Source: JAJFIE01 sp964344255
GTDB taxonomy: Bacteria > Pseudomonadota > Alphaproteobacteria > Rhodospirillales > Casp-alpha2
Length of the DNA stretch: 64,000 bases
Direction of reading: 5' to 3'
Assembly (NCBI GenBank): GCA_964344255.1
Contig: CAYFMQ010000003.1
Coordinates: 196,099-260,098 of the forward strand
In this document: in pieces, positions 1 to 7,315 of the stretch
Position numbering within the stretch: the first letter of the stretch is position 1
Layout: every line of letters starts with the position of its first letter
Program-made: the position numbers and the translations under genes
Notes under the pieces: generated by a model
What the model saw: the letters and a program-made list of their open reading frames with translations, nothing else
Told to the model about the DNA's origin: nothing
Database searches by the model: none

Positions 1-841
1 CCGACACCAGCATGGCAAGGTAAAAGCAGACCAGCAGCGGTACGGCGAAAGACACCCTTCGAACGGCCCAATGAGCGACAGATACCCCGAGAAAGAAGTA
101 GGGGACTGCAAGCACAATGGCCGTATTCTGCGCGATATATCGAACATCGCCCGACGCCAGCAAGCCGACGGCAGCCATGAAGATCATGGGGTAAGCCATC
201 CACTGGGGCAGTGTCAGATCCTTGAAGCTTGGGCTGGGGCGTAAATTGCGGCCCATGCGTACCAGAACAAGCTGAGCCAGCAGGGCATTGATCACGAGCA
301 TCAATACCCAAGATGCCCCCATAGCGCCCGGGAATATGGAAACCAGCATGCTGATTACAGTTTCAAGTTCTACGGCCGTCAAAGAAGGCGCCATGAAACT
401 GAAGGCGTCTGACAAATACCCCGACACCATGCCGCTGAGGCTATCGACACTACCCATGAGGAACATGCCGAGTGCGAGGATAAAACCGGCACAAAAGAGC
501 GCCAGTGAGCCCAGAATATTACCAATCGGATACCAATCGGTTTTGCCATTCGGCGTTACTGTCTGGAGCAGGCTTTGCCTGGAAACCAGCCATGCCGGCA
601 CGGCATGGACCAGCCCGTAAACACCGGCGGCAATGAAACCGCCAAGCAATCCGGCAAAGAGGAATCCTCCCAGGCCCGCAGCAGTGGCCGCTACAGGACC
701 CATGGATAGACCAATCAGGAACAAAGGCAGCGTTGCAAGATAGGCGAACAGGAATGCGCCCGGCGTTCCGGTAAAGAACACCATGGAGGCTGCGGCGCTC
801 AGGCCGCCACTGCCAACTGCAATGATCATGTTCTTCTGCAT
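1..841 (-). CDS. DUF2232 family membrane protein (3' end outside window)
   Basis: About 280 residues are visible, running off the left edge without a stop. The translation is almost entirely hydrophobic, with Gly/Ala-rich transmembrane stretches from residue 4 on (start MQKNMIIAVGSGGLSAAASM) and short polar turns, which suggests six to eight membrane helices. It follows rpsR by 35 bases on the same strand. In many Alphaproteobacteria a DUF2232 polytopic protein sits exactly here, between rpsR and rplI, and rplI would be expected just outside the window. Its biochemical role is unknown; related bacterial YybS proteins are also uncharacterised. The ATG at 841 has only a weak AAGG ribosome site, so a slightly different start is possible. 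Family assignment rests on position plus hydrophobicity. Confidence 0.75.
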   Translation of the reverse strand, partial: MQKNMIIAVGSGGLSAAASMVFFTGTPGAFLFAYLATLPLFLIGLSMGPVAATAAGLGGFLFAGLLGGFIAAGVYGLVHAVPAWLVSRQSLLQTVTPNGKTDWYPIGNILGSLALFCAGFILALGMFLMGSVDSLSGMVSGYLSDAFSFMAPSLTAVELETVISMLVSIFPGAMGASWVLMLVINALLAQLVLVRMGRNLRPSPSFKDLTLPQWMAYPMIFMAAVGLLASGDVRYIAQNTAIVLAVPYFFLGVSVAHWAVRRVSFAVPLLVCFYLAMLVS

Positions 842-876
842 GCGGACGTTGCCTTTAACCGGTAACCTTCAAACCG

Positions 877-1101
877 TTATTTAACGACGTAAGGAATCAG
901 GCCAAGATACCGGGCGCGTTTAATAGCGCGCGCCAGTTCACGCTGCTTCTTGTTGGAAACCGCTGTAATACGGCTTGGCACTATCTTGCCGCGTTCGGAA
1001 AGGAATCGACTCAGCAGTTTGACATCCTTGTAATCGATTGCGGGCGCATTGGGGCCGGAAAACGGGCAGCTTTTACGACGACGGAAAAATGAGCGGCTCA
1101 T
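877..1101 (-). CDS. rpsR: 30S ribosomal protein bS18
   Basis: This 74-residue basic protein matches bS18 in length and in its hallmarks: an Arg-rich N-terminus (FFRRRKSCPF), the central segment IDYKDVKLLSRFLSERGKI and the C-terminal ARAIKRARYLGLIPY. bS18 binds the platform of the small subunit next to bS6. The start ATG overlaps the rpsF stop in an ATGA, so the two are translationally coupled, as expected for proteins that form a heterodimer. Transcription comes from the promoter in front of rpsF. Confidence 0.98.
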   Translation of the reverse strand: MSRSFFRRRKSCPFSGPNAPAIDYKDVKLLSRFLSERGKIVPSRITAVSNKKQRELARAIKRARYLGLIPYVVK

Positions 1102-1580
1102 GCTTCATCTCCTTCTGATTCTTCGACAGAGACCTCTGGTTCGGCAGTGGATTCTTCTTCAACGGTTTCTGCTTCTTGTTCGGATGCAGCTTCGGCGGCA
1201 TCGTTATTGTCGCCACTGTCATCGTCACGGGAGCCACGGCGGGGACGATCATCGCTGTTACGCGTTCGCATCATAATCGACGGGCCCTCTTCAAGTTCAT
1301 CGACGCGAACTGTCAGGTAACGGAGAACGTCTTCGTTAATCCGCATCTGGCGTTCCATTTCATGGATCGCCGCACCGGGGGCATCGATGTTCATCAGAAC
1401 ATAATGGCCCTTGCGGTTTTTCTTGATCTTGTGTGCGATTGACCGGAGACCCCAGTATTCACGCTTGGAAACGCTTCCACCCTGGTCTTCGATGATTTTC
1501 TGAATGTTGTCTGTGAGTGTGTCCACCTGGGGCGTGGCAATATCCTGCCGCGCGATGAACACGCTTTCGTAGAAAGGCAT
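1098..1580 (-). CDS. rpsF: 30S ribosomal protein bS6
   Basis: This 160-residue protein begins MPFYESVFIARQDIATPQVD, the usual bS6 first strand, and carries the conserved stretches YWGLRSIAHKIKKNRKGHY and INEDVLRYLTVRVDEL. The fold occupies about residues 1-100. After that comes a long acidic, low-complexity tail (Asp/Glu/Ala-rich, to residue 160) that forms a disordered C-terminus, a variable feature of this family. GGGAG stands six bases before the ATG. It is first in an rpsF-rpsR-DUF2232 operon. Confidence 0.97.
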   Translation of the reverse strand: MPFYESVFIARQDIATPQVDTLTDNIQKIIEDQGGSVSKREYWGLRSIAHKIKKNRKGHYVLMNIDAPGAAIHEMERQMRINEDVLRYLTVRVDELEEGPSIMMRTRNSDDRPRRGSRDDDSGDNNDAAEAASEQEAETVEEESTAEPEVSVEESEGDEA

Positions 1581-1660
1581 ATTTTGCTCCCTCTGGATTG
1601 TCTCAGCCCCGGACCATCCAGGGCATAGCCAGCCAAGCTGGCAGGGTTATGAACGCGCGC

Positions 1661-1688
1661 ACTATACACATCGGAATTGGGGTTTCAA
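1661..1688 (-). promoter_or_regulatory. Predicted sigma70-type promoter of rpsF
   Basis: Read on the minus strand, TTGAAA (1688-1683) is followed after 16 bases by TATAGT (1666-1661). Both hexamers are close to the housekeeping consensus. Transcription would start near 1653, leaving a leader of about 70 bases before rpsF. Confidence 0.6.
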
Positions 1689-2060
1689 GCGCTATGGCAT
1701 GCTCTCGACAGATATTTTTTCAAGCGCGTTGAGGGTGCCGTTAACTGTATTTCGGTGCGAATCAGCAAGTTGAAAACAATCATTGTCCTGATGATCTGTT
1801 GGCCTAGATGATAATAAATGAGCGGTAAAAAAGGGAATAATCTGCAAAATTGCATACATTAGAATGTCATTATAAAATTTTTTCTAATATTGCCTACCCG
1901 ACATAACGAAAATGTGAGTAGTATTCAATCCGTTCGGTGATTGTTTAGAATGTTTGGTGTGGAAACTATACCAATAATAACAACAACAGAAACGAACCCA
2001 CCTTTTCCATTTTAGTAGTCACTACGAATTGGTCCGTGCCAGGGAGGCTGTAGGGCCACC
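1689..2060. other. AT-rich intergenic region, no gene seen
   Basis: About 370 bases lie between the divergent rpsF promoter and the YeiH-type gene. The stretch is clearly more AT-rich than its surroundings, especially 1800-2010, and has no open frame with a ribosome site on either strand. It probably carries the promoter of the rightward sulfur-island genes. TTGGT and ACCAA flank a 10-base spacer near 1954-1973, but no convincing -35/-10 pair could be fixed. Confidence 0.6.
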
Positions 2061-2082
2061 CCGTATCATCTGTTTGATACGG
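2061..2082. promoter_or_regulatory. Perfect 8-bp inverted repeat before the YeiH-type gene
   Basis: CCGTATCA (2061-2068) and TGATACGG (2075-2082) are exact reverse complements around a 6-base loop. The repeat ends about 26 bases before the chosen ATG and just ahead of its ribosome site. It could be an operator, or an mRNA hairpin affecting translation. No regulator can be named from sequence. Confidence 0.5.
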
Positions 2083-2107
2083 TTTGGGTTATGAGGGAGA
2101 CACTTCA

Positions 2108-3670
2108 ATGGTTTATACAAAGAAGCATCCTGCCCTGTTGATCATGGGGGTTATGTTTCTGCTTATCGGTTATCTGGCCGATTCAGGTAACATGGACGCC
2201 CTGATTGCTTATTTAAAAGCAAAGAAGTACATGGGTGAGATGGTAGGAATGGGTTACGCCTTTGGCGTAATCGGTGTTCTTGTTGGGGCCTGGCACATGT
2301 GGGGAACCCACAAGGAAGGCAATGCTGATTATTATCTTTCAACAATAGCAGGAGCGATTTTTATCCTGTTGATCGCCATGGTTGTCCGTTGGTACGTGGC
2401 ACCCTGGGTTGCAGTTTTGAGTAAGGGCCTAGGCCCTGTTATGGGGGCCAAATACCTGCATCAGGTACTCGGCCTCAATTATGTGGTGCTCGGTATTATC
2501 GCTGGTATTGTCGTCGTCAACGTATTCCGGGTTCCTGAATGGGCCGAAAACGGCGTCCGGCTTTCAAGGCTTGGGCTCAAGACAGGCGTTATCCTGCTTG
2601 GCACGTTGTACAGCCTCGCCGAACTGGCGCAACTTGGAAAACTTTCCGTCGTTATGATCGGCTTTTTCGTTCTTGGCTCCGTCGGCATGGTTCTCTGGAT
2701 GGGGCGGCTCCGTAAAATTCCCAACTCCATGGCAGGCGTTCTCTCTGCCGGGATGGGGGTTTGCGGTGTTTCTGCAACCGTTGCCGCTGCGCCCGTTGTG
2801 CAGGCTAAATCGGTTGAGATCGCCTATACCATCGGCACTATCCTGATTTGGGGCGTGGGCTGTATGTTCCTGTTCCCTGTAATCGGGCATATCCTTGGGC
2901 TTGGTCATATCCAGTTCGGCGCATGGGCCGGTACGGGTATCCTGAATTCAGCCCAGGTGGCTGGCGCTGCCCTAGCCTATCAGCCGGATGGCATCGAAAC
3001 CCTGAAAGTAGCAGAAATCTTCAATATCACCCGCGTTCTCTTCCTGCCGATCATTGTGTTGTGGTTGGCTGTATGGTTCGTTCGCAGGGAAGATACGGCA
3101 CCGGATACAACCGTTAACGTCGGAACCGTCATCTTCGAGAAGTTCCCGGTTTTTGTTTTGGGGTTCATCTTGATGTTCGCTCTGTCCTCGACCGGTGTGT
3201 TTGCTCCGGCGAACCACTACAAGGGCAAGTTCTTCGACAATGACATCAAGGCTGAAAAACTGCTCAAGGATGAACAGGTCGCCCAATTGGCGGCTGAAAT
3301 GGACAAGATCGAGCGCAACGACAGGAAGGAAGCTGTTGGCCGCTTGCTCGAAAACAAGAAAATTATGAGCATTGATGACGACGCCGTCATTCGCGGCCTG
3401 GTTAACGCCAAGATTCTTTCCAAAGATGCGAACAGTGTTCTGAAGAAAGCACATAAGGCAGTCCGCCATACAGCGCAGAAAATCAAGAAGTTCAGACAAT
3501 GGATCACACTTCTATTCGCTTTCGGTCTAACCGGGCTCGGCATGCAGATAACGGTCGCCGCCATCAAGCAGGCGGGCGGACAACCGCTGGTCATCGGCGG
3601 TGTCGTCGGAACCACAAAGGCGGTTCTGTCGCTTATCGTTATCCTGCTATTCGTTCGCGAAGTCATATAG
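2108..3670 (+). CDS. YeiH/UPF0324-family predicted sulfate exporter
   Basis: This roughly 520-residue polytopic membrane protein of the YeiH (Cons_hypoth698, putative sulfate exporter) family has the family signature around SAGMGVCGVSATVAAAPVVQ and the following GAWAGTGILNSAQVAGAAL. It is much longer than the usual 330-360 residues. An additional N-terminal membrane section of about 130 residues precedes the family core. A charged soluble insert of about 90 residues, Lys/Glu-rich and probably helical (roughly residues 380-470), interrupts the core before the last helices. The ATG at 2108 is preferred over an in-frame TTG at 2084 because GGGAGA precedes it. It opens the sulfur-oxidation island, so export of sulfate made by Sat is a reasonable but unproven role. 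Confidence 0.85.
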   Translation: MVYTKKHPALLIMGVMFLLIGYLADSGNMDALIAYLKAKKYMGEMVGMGYAFGVIGVLVGAWHMWGTHKEGNADYYLSTIAGAIFILLIAMVVRWYVAPWVAVLSKGLGPVMGAKYLHQVLGLNYVVLGIIAGIVVVNVFRVPEWAENGVRLSRLGLKTGVILLGTLYSLAELAQLGKLSVVMIGFFVLGSVGMVLWMGRLRKIPNSMAGVLSAGMGVCGVSATVAAAPVVQAKSVEIAYTIGTILIWGVGCMFLFPVIGHILGLGHIQFGAWAGTGILNSAQVAGAALAYQPDGIETLKVAEIFNITRVLFLPIIVLWLAVWFVRREDTAPDTTVNVGTVIFEKFPVFVLGFILMFALSSTGVFAPANHYKGKFFDNDIKAEKLLKDEQVAQLAAEMDKIERNDRKEAVGRLLENKKIMSIDDDAVIRGLVNAKILSKDANSVLKKAHKAVRHTAQKIKKFRQWITLLFAFGLTGLGMQITVAAIKQAGGQPLVIGGVVGTTKAVLSLIVILLFVREVI

Positions 3671-3688
3671 AGAAAGGAGAACCTGATC

Positions 3689-3850
3689 ATGAGTACGCAT
3701 GATTCACAGGATATCGACCTGCAGGAAGAGGCCGGTGCGAAATTCCACCGAGGGTCAGCGCTTTCGATCTTCGCCAGTGACAGACGCGAGGATTTTATGG
3801 CGCTTCTCTTTGCCTTGCTCATCGCCCTGGGTGTCTACGTTCTCGTATGA
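3689..3850 (+). CDS. Small single-pass membrane protein, 53 aa
   Basis: This short gene begins 18 bases after the exporter stop with an excellent ribosome site (AGAAAGGAGA). The first half is polar and acidic (MSTHDSQDIDLQEEAGAKFH). Residues about 36-53 form one hydrophobic helix (FMALLFALLIALGVYVLV) ending at the C-terminus, so the protein is probably anchored with its N-terminus in the cytoplasm. No known family was recognised. The tight spacing suggests it is co-translated with the exporter and may be a small subunit or modulator of it; that is inference. Confidence 0.75.
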   Translation: MSTHDSQDIDLQEEAGAKFHRGSALSIFASDRREDFMALLFALLIALGVYVLV

Positions 3851-3888
3851 CCCTCAGTTGAGCATTCAATAGTTGAGGTATCAAACTT

Positions 3889-3917
3889 GGCCCGGCGCTT
3901 GTAAATGGCGCCGGGCC
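3889..3917 (+). terminator. GC-rich perfect hairpin, possible attenuator or processing site
   Basis: GGCCCGGCGC (3889-3898) and GCGCCGGGCC (3908-3917) pair perfectly over 10 bp around a 9-base loop. No T tract follows, so it is not a classical intrinsic terminator. It may separate the exporter transcript from the next gene or stabilise an mRNA end. The ribosome site of the next gene follows immediately. Confidence 0.55.
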
Positions 3918-3934
3918 TCCTATTCGGAGGGGAA

Positions 3935-4399
3935 ATGGCCGGGAAAATACTTTTAGCCAGCCATGACACGATCGGTGCCGTTGCCGCCGAACAGGCAGCC
4001 CTAGCGCGGTGCCGACATATTGGCGCGTCACTTCATATGCTTGTTGTTGTGCCTGATTTCTGGAAAGGCATGAGAGGTGACGATTGGCTCAATAATGCCG
4101 CAACGCAAATCCGTTTCGGCAATTACGTGGAAAACCAGCTTCAGCGAGAAATAGTCGAACACGTAACTAGGGTCGCAGCAGAAGCCGAACAAGCCGGTGT
4201 TCCGTTCACTTCAGAAGCTCGGTTGGGGAAACCCGCTGATTGTCTGGTTGCTGTATTCCACGATGATGATTATCAGCATGTTTTTGTCGGCTCTCCCCGC
4301 CCAAAGGGAACGCCAGGATATCGCTCACGCATGCACCTGGACACCCTGGCCAGAGGATTGAATGCGCCCCTGACAATCGTTCCCTATCCAGAGGCCTGA
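3935..4399 (+). CDS. Universal stress protein (UspA) family protein
   Basis: This 154-residue single-domain protein starts MAGKILLASHDTIGAVAAEQ, the first beta strand and helix of the UspA alpha/beta fold, and ends with VFVGSPRPKGTPGYRSRMHL and ALTIVPY-like strands. The usual ATP-binding pattern (G-x2-G-x9-G-S/T) is only partly kept (GSPRPKGTPG), so nucleotide binding is uncertain. The ATG at 3935 sits behind GGAGG. An upstream in-frame ATG at 3905 would lie inside the 3889-3917 hairpin and is rejected. The next gene starts four bases after the stop, so they form an operon. Confidence 0.75.
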   Translation: MAGKILLASHDTIGAVAAEQAALARCRHIGASLHMLVVVPDFWKGMRGDDWLNNAATQIRFGNYVENQLQREIVEHVTRVAAEAEQAGVPFTSEARLGKPADCLVAVFHDDDYQHVFVGSPRPKGTPGYRSRMHLDTLARGLNAPLTIVPYPEA

Positions 4400-4403
4400 G
4401 AAG

Positions 4404-5024
4404 ATGAATGACTTGAATTCAACATCAGAGGCCAGATCAGATCATGCCTGGGTTTCCATTGAAACGCCCTATACGGAAGCGGATCTAAAGGCGTTTTGCC
4501 TGGATGTGGAACGTCTTTTCCGTATTAACCCCCTCCTGGAAATCAGGTCATGGACGAAAGGCGAGATCGATAACGAATACAAAGTCTCCTGGCATAACCA
4601 GGGGAATGGCATGTTGGTTGAGACGACGCTGAACGTTCTGACTGAGCCTGATGAAATGACGATTACCTATAAGGAGGGAATCAAATCCCGGACCCGAATC
4701 AGGACTGAACCCTCAGGTGATAACGCCAAACTTGTCATAACGGACGAATACGCCGGGTTGGATGACAACGTTAAACAGGAACGTATCGGTGAAGTTGATA
4801 ATACCCTGACACGTTGGGGCGCAGGTATCCGCCAATACCTTGTAAAATGGGAGCGGTGGTCCTGGTTCCCCCTCTACAGATGGTACGTTCTCAGGTTTTG
4901 GTTGACCATGAAGCCTGTTGCCCGCCGTATTGCACAACTCCTGATATGGATCACTATCGGTGAGTTTGTCGTCTTTTTGTTTGTCGTTCTCATCTACTGG
5001 ATGAATCCGAACATGACCCTTTGA
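4404..5024 (+). CDS. Unknown protein: SRPBCC-like soluble domain plus C-terminal membrane anchor
   Basis: This 206-residue protein has no certain family. Residues about 15-135 look like a helix-grip (SRPBCC/START-like) domain: an opening amphipathic helix (DLKAFCLDVERLFRINPLLE) followed by alternating strands. Residues about 140-175 are Trp/Tyr/Arg-rich (KWERWSWFPLYRWY), likely at the membrane surface. Residues about 176-200 form a hydrophobic helix (LLIWITIGEFVVFLFVVLIY). Its start lies four bases after the UspA gene stop, so it is probably co-expressed with it. Its place in the sulfur island suggests a role with sulfur intermediates or the exporter, but this is inference and the domain call is tentative. 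Confidence 0.6.
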   Translation: MNDLNSTSEARSDHAWVSIETPYTEADLKAFCLDVERLFRINPLLEIRSWTKGEIDNEYKVSWHNQGNGMLVETTLNVLTEPDEMTITYKEGIKSRTRIRTEPSGDNAKLVITDEYAGLDDNVKQERIGEVDNTLTRWGAGIRQYLVKWERWSWFPLYRWYVLRFWLTMKPVARRIAQLLIWITIGEFVVFLFVVLIYWMNPNMTL

Positions 5025-5259
5025 TATTATCGAGTGAAATGGAATGATAGGCAGATTGATCGTTTGAGAAGCATGAATATGAACGATCCGGGCGCAAGCT
5101 ATTATTCATTTGCGTCCTAAAAAAAATTATTATATCTAAAAACAATAATATATGTTTAGTGAATATGTAGTGAAGAGGGATCAACATCCTTCAAGAAACA
5201 GGGACAGTTCAGATCTCATATTTATTTTTGACTTTCAGACTTAAAGTCAGGGGACGGGA

Positions 5260-5694
5260 ATGCTAATTGACGATTTATCTCTAAAAACCATCGATGAACT
5301 TGTAACCATTGAACCGAACGCCAGCGCTGCGACGGCTATAAAATTGCTGACGGATAACAATATCGGCGCCTTGCCTGTTTGCGACGATGCCGGTGAACTT
5401 GTTGGTATCCTTTCGGAACGCGATATCGTTCGCGGACTCTCCCAGGGAAAAAACAACCACGATACCTTGAATGTCAGCGATCTGATGACGTCAGACGTCG
5501 TTACGTGCACCCATGGTGATGATGTTGATGATATTATGGCTGTGATGAATGACCGGAAAATCCGACACGTTCCTGTGGTTGATGACGGGCTGCTTAATAC
5601 AATCGTCAGTTCCCGGGACATCATGTATGCCATGCTTGATGAAGCCAGGGATCACGCCAGGACGATGAGCTTGGCCTATGAAATGGTTCGTTGA
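5260..5694 (+). CDS. Two-CBS-domain protein
   Basis: This 144-residue protein consists of two CBS motifs: residues about 8-62 (LVTIEPNASAATAIKLL to GILSERDIVRGL) and about 70-126 (DLMTSDVVTCTHGDDVDDIM to SSRDIMYAML). A CBS pair binds adenine nucleotides such as AMP, ATP or SAM and usually senses energy state. The position directly before sat, whose substrates and products are APS, AMP-like ligands and ATP, makes adenylate sensing in sulfur oxidation plausible. A small inverted repeat (GACTTT 5230-5235 and AAAGTC 5243-5248) precedes the AGGGG ribosome site. The gene stands alone, with 235 bases before it. Confidence 0.88.
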   Translation: MLIDDLSLKTIDELVTIEPNASAATAIKLLTDNNIGALPVCDDAGELVGILSERDIVRGLSQGKNNHDTLNVSDLMTSDVVTCTHGDDVDDIMAVMNDRKIRHVPVVDDGLLNTIVSSRDIMYAMLDEARDHARTMSLAYEMVR

Positions 5695-5765
5695 AGCTTT
5701 TTCGTTTCGGGCTTGAACGTTAGGCAGCCTGAACCTAGAAAATTGAAACTTTGGACCTAACAGTC

Positions 5766-5784
5766 CATGTCAAGAAGTGACATG
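5766..5784. promoter_or_regulatory. Inverted repeat in the sat promoter region
   Basis: CATGTCA (5766-5772) and TGACATG (5778-5784) are perfect 7-bp arms around AGAAG, 59 bases before the sat ATG. Dyads of this size are typical of dimeric repressor or activator sites. The binding protein is unknown. Confidence 0.5.
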
Positions 5785-5842
5785 TAGGCAAAAATAACAA
5801 CGAACTCATCCCATCCGTAAGGCAATCCTCAGGGGGTTTTTT

Positions 5843-7015
5843 ATGCCGGAGCTTGTACAACCACATGGCGGTGGCGCACTAAAACCGCTTTTGATCCCGG
5901 ACCACGAGCGTTCCGAAGAACTTAACCGCGCTGAGAAATTACCCCGGATCACCATGACAAGCCGGGAAGCCTCGGATGTCCTGATGATGGGCATGGGCGC
6001 TTACACGCCGCTTGATGGTTTCATGGGTGAAGCTGACTGGCATGGCTGCTGTATGAATATGGCCCTGTCAAACGGTGTCTTTTGGCCTATTCCCATTACC
6101 CTGTCATGTTCCTCAGAACAGGCTGGTTCCATCGAGATCGGCCATCAGATCGCGCTTGCCGATCCTGACAGCGGTGAAATTCTTGCCACCATGGAGGTTG
6201 ATGAAAAATATTCGCCGGATAAAGAGCTTGAATGCGAGCATGTCTACAAAACGACTGACATGGCCCATCCCGGCGTGCAGAAAGTCATGGAGCAGGGGGA
6301 CGTCAATCTTGCAGGCCGGGTCCATTGTCTGAGCGAAGGGGACTATCCTGATCTTTATCCGGGACTCTATCTCAGACCTGCTGAATCCAGGGCTAAGTTT
6401 CTTGAAAAAGGATGGTCTTCCGTCGCCGCTTTTCAAACCCGCAACCCCATGCACCGCTCCCATGAATTTCTGGCCAAAATAGCCCTGGAGGTCACCGATG
6501 GTGTATTCATCCATCAGGTTCTTGGTAAGCTGAAGCCCGGTGACATTCCCGCCCTGGTCCGAACCCAGGCAATCCAGGAAATGATCGATAATTATTTCGT
6601 TGCCGGCACGGTTATTCAGGCAGGTTACCCCATTGAAATGCGTTACGCCGGTCCGCGCGAGGCTCTGCTTCACGCCTTGATCCGTCAGAATTTTGGCTGT
6701 TCCTATCTTGTGGTTGGGCGAGATCATGCCGGCGTGGGTGATTACTACGGCCCCTTCGACGCGCATCATATTTTTGACGAGATCAAGGCCGGCAGTCTGA
6801 TCACCAAGCCCTTGAAAATTGGCGTCACTTTTTATTGTGAGAAATGTTACGGCATGGCGACAGACAGGACCTGCCCGCATGATGAAGATAGCCGGTTGAA
6901 CATCTCCGGCACGCGGCTACGTGAGATGTTTGCCAATAATGAAGATGTACCCGCCGAGTTTGGCCGTCCGGAAGTCGTTGAGGTCCTAAAAGGTTTTTAT
7001 GCGGGTTCAGACTGA
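5843..7015 (+). CDS. sat: Sulfate adenylyltransferase (ATP sulfurylase), dissimilatory type
   Basis: This 390-residue homo-oligomeric-type ATP sulfurylase has the nucleotide motif QTRNPMHRSHE at 198-208, GRDHAGVGDYYGPFDAHH at 292-309 and the C-terminal ISGTRLREMF. Cys332, Cys335 and Cys344 with His346 resemble the zinc-binding cluster of Thermus and dissimilatory Sat proteins. There is no APS kinase or PAPS-binding C-terminal domain. In organisms with AprBA this enzyme runs in the ATP-forming direction, APS plus pyrophosphate giving ATP and sulfate, which is substrate-level phosphorylation. AGGGGG precedes the ATG. It is encoded 1.7 kb before aprMBA on the same strand. Confidence 0.97.
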   Translation: MPELVQPHGGGALKPLLIPDHERSEELNRAEKLPRITMTSREASDVLMMGMGAYTPLDGFMGEADWHGCCMNMALSNGVFWPIPITLSCSSEQAGSIEIGHQIALADPDSGEILATMEVDEKYSPDKELECEHVYKTTDMAHPGVQKVMEQGDVNLAGRVHCLSEGDYPDLYPGLYLRPAESRAKFLEKGWSSVAAFQTRNPMHRSHEFLAKIALEVTDGVFIHQVLGKLKPGDIPALVRTQAIQEMIDNYFVAGTVIQAGYPIEMRYAGPREALLHALIRQNFGCSYLVVGRDHAGVGDYYGPFDAHHIFDEIKAGSLITKPLKIGVTFYCEKCYGMATDRTCPHDEDSRLNISGTRLREMFANNEDVPAEFGRPEVVEVLKGFYAGSD

Positions 7016-7197
7016 CCGGCTACGCTGAAGGTCATCTTGTTCACCTGGTCTTCGCTAACCAGTTCGTCTTCGATAAGGTTTTGCTTTGCCATTTCAAACA
7101 GATGTTCGTTTGTGATCAACATCCCGTCATCATCAACGATTATCTCGTAGGCTTGCACCAGGTTTCCATCTTCATCTCTTACTTCGATAACTGGCAC
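6997..7197 (-). CDS. Small acidic protein of unknown function, 66 aa
   Basis: This gene runs convergent with sat and overlaps its last 19 bases. The start is GTG, placed five bases after a perfect GGGAGG ribosome site on the minus strand, which strongly supports a real gene. The protein is acidic, with a strand-like start (MPVIEVRDEDGNLVQAYEII) and helices around DEHLFEMAKQNLIEDEL-like sequence, and has no membrane segment or cysteine. No known family was recognised. It might regulate sat expression by transcription interference, or act as an independent small protein. Confidence 0.65.
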   Translation of the reverse strand: MPVIEVRDEDGNLVQAYEIIVDDDGMLITNEHLFEMAKQNLIEDELVSEDQVNKMTFSVAGQSEPA

Positions 7198-7315
7198 TTA
7201 TGCCTCCCATCGTTTATCTGACACTATAGTAGTGATGATCACGATAAAGACTATGCTATGAAACTCGAACAAGAGCCAGAGGTGGCCTTTACGACTTTGT
7301 GAAGCGGATTTTTTG

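Noticed and set aside
5089..5116. Hairpin GGGCGCAA/TTGCGTCC with A-run after the 206-aa gene
   Set aside because: On the plus strand it is followed by As rather than Ts, and it includes a G-U pair, so it is not convincing as a terminator.
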